Shown one piece after another: positions 59,611-64,000 of a stretch of 64,000 nucleotides of DNA. The notes below the pieces were generated by a model. It was not told where the DNA came from, made no database searches, and saw nothing but the letters and a program-made list of their open reading frames with translations. Every line of letters starts with the position of its first letter. Positions within the stretch are counted from its first letter, which is position 1. Where the stretch lies: positions 62,001 to 126,000 of the forward strand of contig CACJWR010000001.1 of the NCBI GenBank assembly GCA_902596985.1, in the 5' to 3' direction. The DNA comes from an uncultured Alphaproteobacteria bacterium (GTDB taxonomy: Bacteria > Pseudomonadota > Alphaproteobacteria > Rhodobacterales > Rhodobacteraceae). Made by a program: the position numbers and the translations under genes.

Positions 59611-61731
59611 ATGTTTAATGAAATAAAGAAGACTATTGAGTGGGGACACGATAAGTTAATACTAGAAACTGGCAAGATAGCTAGACAAGCAGACTCGACC
59701 GTAATAGCAACATATGGTGAAACAGTAGTAATGGCTGCCGTTGTATTCTCAAAGGAGTCAAAGGCTGACCAAGATTTCTTTCCCTTAACGGTTAATTATC
59801 AAGAAAAGTATTATGCTGCGGGGAAAATTCCAGGAGGGTTTTTTAAAAGAGAAGCTAGACCGACAGAAAAAGAAACTTTGACCAGCCGTTTGATCGATAG
59901 GCCGATACGACCCTTATTTGTCGAGGGGTTTAAAAACGAAGTACAAGTAACATGTACGGTTCTCAGTCATGACCTGGAGAACGACCCCGATATAGTAGCA
60001 ATGATAGCAGCCTCTGCGGCCTTAACACTTTCAGGAGCTCCTTTTCTCGGTCCAATCGGAGCTGCTAGAGTAGGTTTTGTAAATGACTCTTATGTTCTCA
60101 ATCCTTCGGTAGATGATATGGATAATTTAAAAGAAAACAATGATCAAAGACTTGATCTTGTCGTTGCTGGAACCAAAGATGCAGTAATGATGGTAGAATC
60201 CGAGGCTTACGAATTATCGGAAAAAGAAATGTTAGGAGCGGTAAAGTTCGGACATGAACAGATGGCACCAGTAATTGATATGATCATTGATCTGGCAAAA
60301 GAGGCTGCAAACGAACCCTTTTCTTTTGAGTATCAACTTAATGACAAATTATATAACAAGATATCCAAAGCGGGAGCCAAAGATCTAAAGAAAGCTTTTG
60401 AAATATCTGAAAAAAAAGAACGACAAGCTTCAGTGGCGTCAGCGATAGAGAAGATCAAAAGTTCCCTGTCTGATGAAGAAAATCAAGGTACTGAAGTGAG
60501 TGAACTCATAAAAAAACTAGAGTCTGAGATTGTTAGAAACAATATTCTAGATAATGGTACTCGAATAGATGGTAGAGATTTAACAACGGTTAGATCGATA
60601 GAGACGGAAACTCGTTTATTGCCACGAGCACACGGTTCTTCACTATTTACTAGGGGTGAAACTCAAGGGCTAGTAGTCACAACGTTGGGATCCGGGGATT
60701 CTGAACAGATAATTGATGCCTTACATAAAGAAGGTAGGGTAAATTTTATGCTGCACTATAACTTTCCACCATACTCGGTCGGAGAATGCGGTCGAATGGC
60801 TGGCCCAGGCCGTAGAGAAATAGGCCACGGAAAACTTGCTTGGAGGGCCTTACAAGCAGTATTACCTTCGTCTGATGATTTCCCTTATACTGTAAGAGTC
60901 GTATCAGAAATTACTGAATCCAATGGATCCTCTTCAATGGCAACTGTTTGTGGATCATCTCTTTCAATGATGGATGCTGGGGTACCCCTTAAAGCACCCG
61001 TAGCTGGTGTCGCTATGGGATTAATACTAGAAGGAAAAAAGTTTGCCGTTCTAACAGACATTTTGGGGGATGAAGATCATCTTGGTGACATGGACTTTAA
61101 AGTCGCTGGAACAGAGGCTGGGATAACGTCTTTGCAAATGGATATAAAAGTTGCAGGCATTACTCCTCAAATTATGGAAAAAGCTCTAGATCAAGCCAAG
61201 GAAGCTCGTTTGCATATCTTAGGAGAAATGGCTAAATCTTTGTCGGCTCCATCTGAGTTTTCGAAATATGCACCTAAAATTGAGTCACTAACTGTTCCAA
61301 GCGATAAAATTCGCGAAGTTATTGGAAGCGGAGGAAAAGTGATAAAAGAAATCGTCGAGGTTTCGGGCGCTAAAGTTGATATAAATGATGAAGGATTAGT
61401 AAGAATAGCATCTTCAAACAAAGAGAGCCTAGATACAGCCAGAAAAATGATAGCTGAAATCGTTGAAGACCCTATTGTTGGTCAAGTCTATGAAGGAAAA
61501 GTTGTGAAGCTGATGGACTTCGGAGCTTTTGTCAACTTCTATGGAAAACGAGACGGTCTTGTTCATGTAAGCCAAATATCAGAAGAAAGAGTAAACCACC
61601 CAAAAGATGTTTTGACTGAAGGACAGAATGTAAAAGTTAAGTTAATGGGTATTGATGACAGAGGGAAAAGCAAACTATCAATGAAAGTTATAAATCAAAG
61701 CACAGGAAATGAAGTAGAAAAGGAAGCTTAA
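59611..61731 (+). CDS. pnp: Polyribonucleotide nucleotidyltransferase
   Basis: PNPase core ([33 protein letters not shown]), KH ([15 protein letters not shown]) and S1 ([18 protein letters not shown]) domains. Confidence 0.98.
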   Translation: MFNEIKKTIEWGHDKLILETGKIARQADSTVIATYGETVVMAAVVFSKESKADQDFFPLTVNYQEKYYAAGKIPGGFFKREARPTEKETLTSRLIDRPIRPLFVEGFKNEVQVTCTVLSHDLENDPDIVAMIAASAALTLSGAPFLGPIGAARVGFVNDSYVLNPSVDDMDNLKENNDQRLDLVVAGTKDAVMMVESEAYELSEKEMLGAVKFGHEQMAPVIDMIIDLAKEAANEPFSFEYQLNDKLYNKISKAGAKDLKKAFEISEKKERQASVASAIEKIKSSLSDEENQGTEVSELIKKLESEIVRNNILDNGTRIDGRDLTTVRSIETETRLLPRAHGSSLFTRGETQGLVVTTLGSGDSEQIIDALHKEGRVNFMLHYNFPPYSVGECGRMAGPGRREIGHGKLAWRALQAVLPSSDDFPYTVRVVSEITESNGSSSMATVCGSSLSMMDAGVPLKAPVAGVAMGLILEGKKFAVLTDILGDEDHLGDMDFKVAGTEAGITSLQMDIKVAGITPQIMEKALDQAKEARLHILGEMAKSLSAPSEFSKYAPKIESLTVPSDKIREVIGSGGKVIKEIVEVSGAKVDINDEGLVRIASSNKESLDTARKMIAEIVEDPIVGQVYEGKVVKLMDFGAFVNFYGKRDGLVHVSQISEERVNHPKDVLTEGQNVKVKLMGIDDRGKSKLSMKVINQSTGNEVEKEA

Positions 61732-61732
61732 G

Positions 61733-62770
61733 CTATATCCAACCTAGCAACTCATTTTTGATTATGTTGAAAAGCATATCAATATGTATTTTTTCATCGT
61801 TGAGACATGGGATGTATAAAAAATTTTTTCCGCCAGCCTCAATAAAACTTTCTGAAATTTCGCCACATATCTCTTCTAATGTTTCAACACAATCGGAAGA
61901 AAATGAGGGAGCTACGACTGCAATGTTTTCCTTACCAGATTTGGCTAAATCTGCTACGAGATCGACGGTGGCTGGTCCTACCCACTTCTCGGGACCAAAT
62001 TTAGACTGAAATGCCGTTGTTAATTCGCTCTCTTTCCACTTGAGCTTTTCCCTAATAAGCCTGGTCGTTTTTTGGCATTGGCAGTGGTAAGGATCTCCAT
62101 TCATTAGATATCTTTCGGGAACGCCATGATAAGATATCACTAGATGCTCAGGCTTTATTTTTGAGTTTTTATAAGCGGTCGTTATTGACTCTGAAATGGC
62201 ATTGATAAAATTAGAGTTATCAAAATATGGCGATACTGTTCTTATAGAAGGCTGCCAATTAAGATTCATTAGTGATCTAAATACTTGATCATTAGCAGTA
62301 GCAGTTGTTGGTGCTGCATACTGTGGATAGAGTGGAAAAAAAAGAATTTTTGTACATCCTTTAGATACCATTTTTTTTACCACGTTATCTGTAGAAGGAT
62401 TTCCATATCTCATACAAAAATCTACTAAAACTTTATCACCATACGCTTTATCGAACCTAGCTCTCAGTTTTTTTGTTTGAGCCTTTGTAATTGTCAGCAG
62501 TGGGCTTTCATTTTCATCGTTGTTCCAAATCTCTTTATATGCCTCACCAGAGGAGAATGGTCTTCTTAGCAAAATTAAGTTTAATATTGGTTTCCATACC
62601 CAAGGAGAGTAGTCAATTACTCTCCTATCAGAAAGAAATTCTTTGAGATATCTTCTCATAGACCAATAGTCTGTGGCATCAGGTGTACCCAAATTACCAA
62701 TAATTACCCCGACTTTTTGTTCTAAAATCTGAGGATGCTCTTTTGGAATATTTGACTTTTTTACATTCAT
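61733..62770 (-). CDS. hemH: Ferrochelatase
   Basis: GVIIGNLGTPDATDYWSMRRYLKEFLSDRRVID, LVISYHGVPERYLMNGDPYHCQC, PSFSSDCVETLEEI. Confidence 0.95.
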   Translation of the reverse strand: MNVKKSNIPKEHPQILEQKVGVIIGNLGTPDATDYWSMRRYLKEFLSDRRVIDYSPWVWKPILNLILLRRPFSSGEAYKEIWNNDENESPLLTITKAQTKKLRARFDKAYGDKVLVDFCMRYGNPSTDNVVKKMVSKGCTKILFFPLYPQYAAPTTATANDQVFRSLMNLNWQPSIRTVSPYFDNSNFINAISESITTAYKNSKIKPEHLVISYHGVPERYLMNGDPYHCQCQKTTRLIREKLKWKESELTTAFQSKFGPEKWVGPATVDLVADLAKSGKENIAVVAPSFSSDCVETLEEICGEISESFIEAGGKNFLYIPCLNDEKIHIDMLFNIIKNELLGWI

Positions 62771-62842
62771 CTCAATTTCTCTCGATACGAATTAACTAAG
62801 GTATACCTCAAAAATATCAAATCATTTTCGATCTTAATTCTG

Positions 62843-63631
62843 CTATTTCCTTCCATATAGGAAAATTATTTCAAAAGTTGCATTTATAGTGTGAACATCC
62901 TTTTTTGATTTTTTATCTGTAAAATTTTTAAAGTAAAATTTTTCAACCTCCTGAACTAGGTTTTTGGTCGTTAAACTTTTACGCCGCTCAAGAATTGCGT
63001 TTGTCTCACCCATTTCTTTAATATCCAAAAACAAATCTATTATACTCTTATAACTGACCCTAATTATATCTCTATCGACTACACAGTTATTGAGACCAAT
63101 CTTTGTAGCCAAATTACCTACATCTCGTATTTCAGGTAATGGAGAAATTCTTGGGCTCGCTGCTCCAAATATTTTCATTTCAGCTTTGAAGAACGAATCT
63201 CTAAGTTCATTGAGCGTCTCTGATCCAAATAAGCAACACATAAAGTGACCTTCAGATTTTAAAAATTTAATTTTTTCAAAAAAATCACTATATGGGTCAT
63301 TAGACCAATGTAGTTGCATCAGATTTGCATACAAATCAAGTGATTGAGTTTTAGTAATATCGTGGCTAAGTTCCGAGATGGTTACTTTATTAATTTTGCT
63401 CAACTCTTTAAGGTCATTTTTTCTACATCCTTCAATCAGACCATACTTCCAACCCTTGGGTAAATCTAAAATACGATTTTCAAGATCACCGAATACTCTC
63501 TTTAAAAGAAAGCTCCTTGACCTCGATTCTCTTGATCTGATTTTATTTTCTTTAACTCGATTTATATCAAATAACATTGATTGTTGATCCAAAAATATTT
63601 TATGATGGAGATACCAACTTTTTCTGTGCAA
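62843..63631 (-). CDS. BioC/NDUFAF5-like SAM-dependent methyltransferase, possibly degenerate
   Basis: DLYANLMQLHWSNDPYSDFFEKIKFLKSEGHFMCCLFGSETLNELRDSF...ASPRISPLPEIRDVGNLATKIGL pattern; the N-terminal SAM motif is weak. Confidence 0.65.
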   Translation of the reverse strand: MHRKSWYLHHKIFLDQQSMLFDINRVKENKIRSRESRSRSFLLKRVFGDLENRILDLPKGWKYGLIEGCRKNDLKELSKINKVTISELSHDITKTQSLDLYANLMQLHWSNDPYSDFFEKIKFLKSEGHFMCCLFGSETLNELRDSFFKAEMKIFGAASPRISPLPEIRDVGNLATKIGLNNCVVDRDIIRVSYKSIIDLFLDIKEMGETNAILERRKSLTTKNLVQEVEKFYFKNFTDKKSKKDVHTINATFEIIFLYGRK

Positions 63632-63647
63632 TCATTAGCGTGTTTTT

Positions 63648-64000
63648 ATGCTAGAATTCAACAATAAAGATATGAATTTATTAATTCTACTTAGTGAGAT
63701 AGCCACTATAGAACAATTAGCTCGAAACAAACTTGATAATGCTCTACCTAAGGATTTAAATATATCCAGCTTTTCTGTTTTAAATCATTTTTCTGGCTCG
63801 AAAGCAGAAAAAACCCCTTTGCAATTGGCAAGAAGTTTTCATGTTACTAAAGGAGCTATGACTAATACTTTAACCAAACTCGAAAAACTAGGGTACATCC
63901 ATGTTCGCCCTGACTGGAATGATGCCAGGAAAAAACGTATTTCAATAAGTCAAAGTGGAATAGCTGCTAGGAATTATGCTATGAAATCCATAAAGCCTAT
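63648..64000 (+). CDS. MarR-family transcriptional regulator, truncated by window end
   Basis: Manual translation MLEFNNKDMNLLILLSEIATIEQLARNKLDNALPKDLNISSFSVLNHFSG...TPLQLARSFHVTKGAMTNTLTKLEKLGYIHVRPDWNDARKKRISIS; open to base 64000. Confidence 0.85.
   Translation, partial: MLEFNNKDMNLLILLSEIATIEQLARNKLDNALPKDLNISSFSVLNHFSGSKAEKTPLQLARSFHVTKGAMTNTLTKLEKLGYIHVRPDWNDARKKRISISQSGIAARNYAMKSIKP

Overview
AT-rich 64 kb chromosomal window, probably from a marine alphaproteobacterium (inferred from gene content, not tested). It is densely coding on both strands. I see no IS element, prophage or CRISPR array. Housekeeping blocks include petABC, rbfA-truB-rpsO-pnp, dapB, dapF, aroC, hemF, hemH, cca, hslO and one tRNA-Lys(UUU). 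Accessory blocks are: (i) a methylated-amine-type pair, a GcvT-domain FAD dehydrogenase plus a non-pyrrolysine MttB homologue; (ii) an acyl-CoA dehydrogenase / CoA-transferase III / ribokinase / TPP-enzyme cluster next to a divergent full-length ribosome-recycling-factor-like gene; (iii) an iron locus around a perfect Fur-like box (DUF4856, fatty-acid-hydroxylase family, FbpA, FbpB, and a divergent ArsP_2-type transporter); (iv) a copper locus (CopD, CopC, cytochrome c, DUF4396, CueR-like MerR); (v) a chemosensory locus with no flagellar genes in the window, carrying a protein with three apparent CheW-like segments and a divergent operon of degenerate cyclic-nucleotide-binding-like proteins; (vi) a zinc locus (znuABC, zur, CobW GTPase) with two tandem Zur-like boxes and a tandem-repeat His/Asp-rich ZnuA loop. 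The best candidates for something undescribed are the chemosensory locus with its divergent operon, and the RRF-like paralogue. All family calls are by eye from protein motifs; no database search was run.
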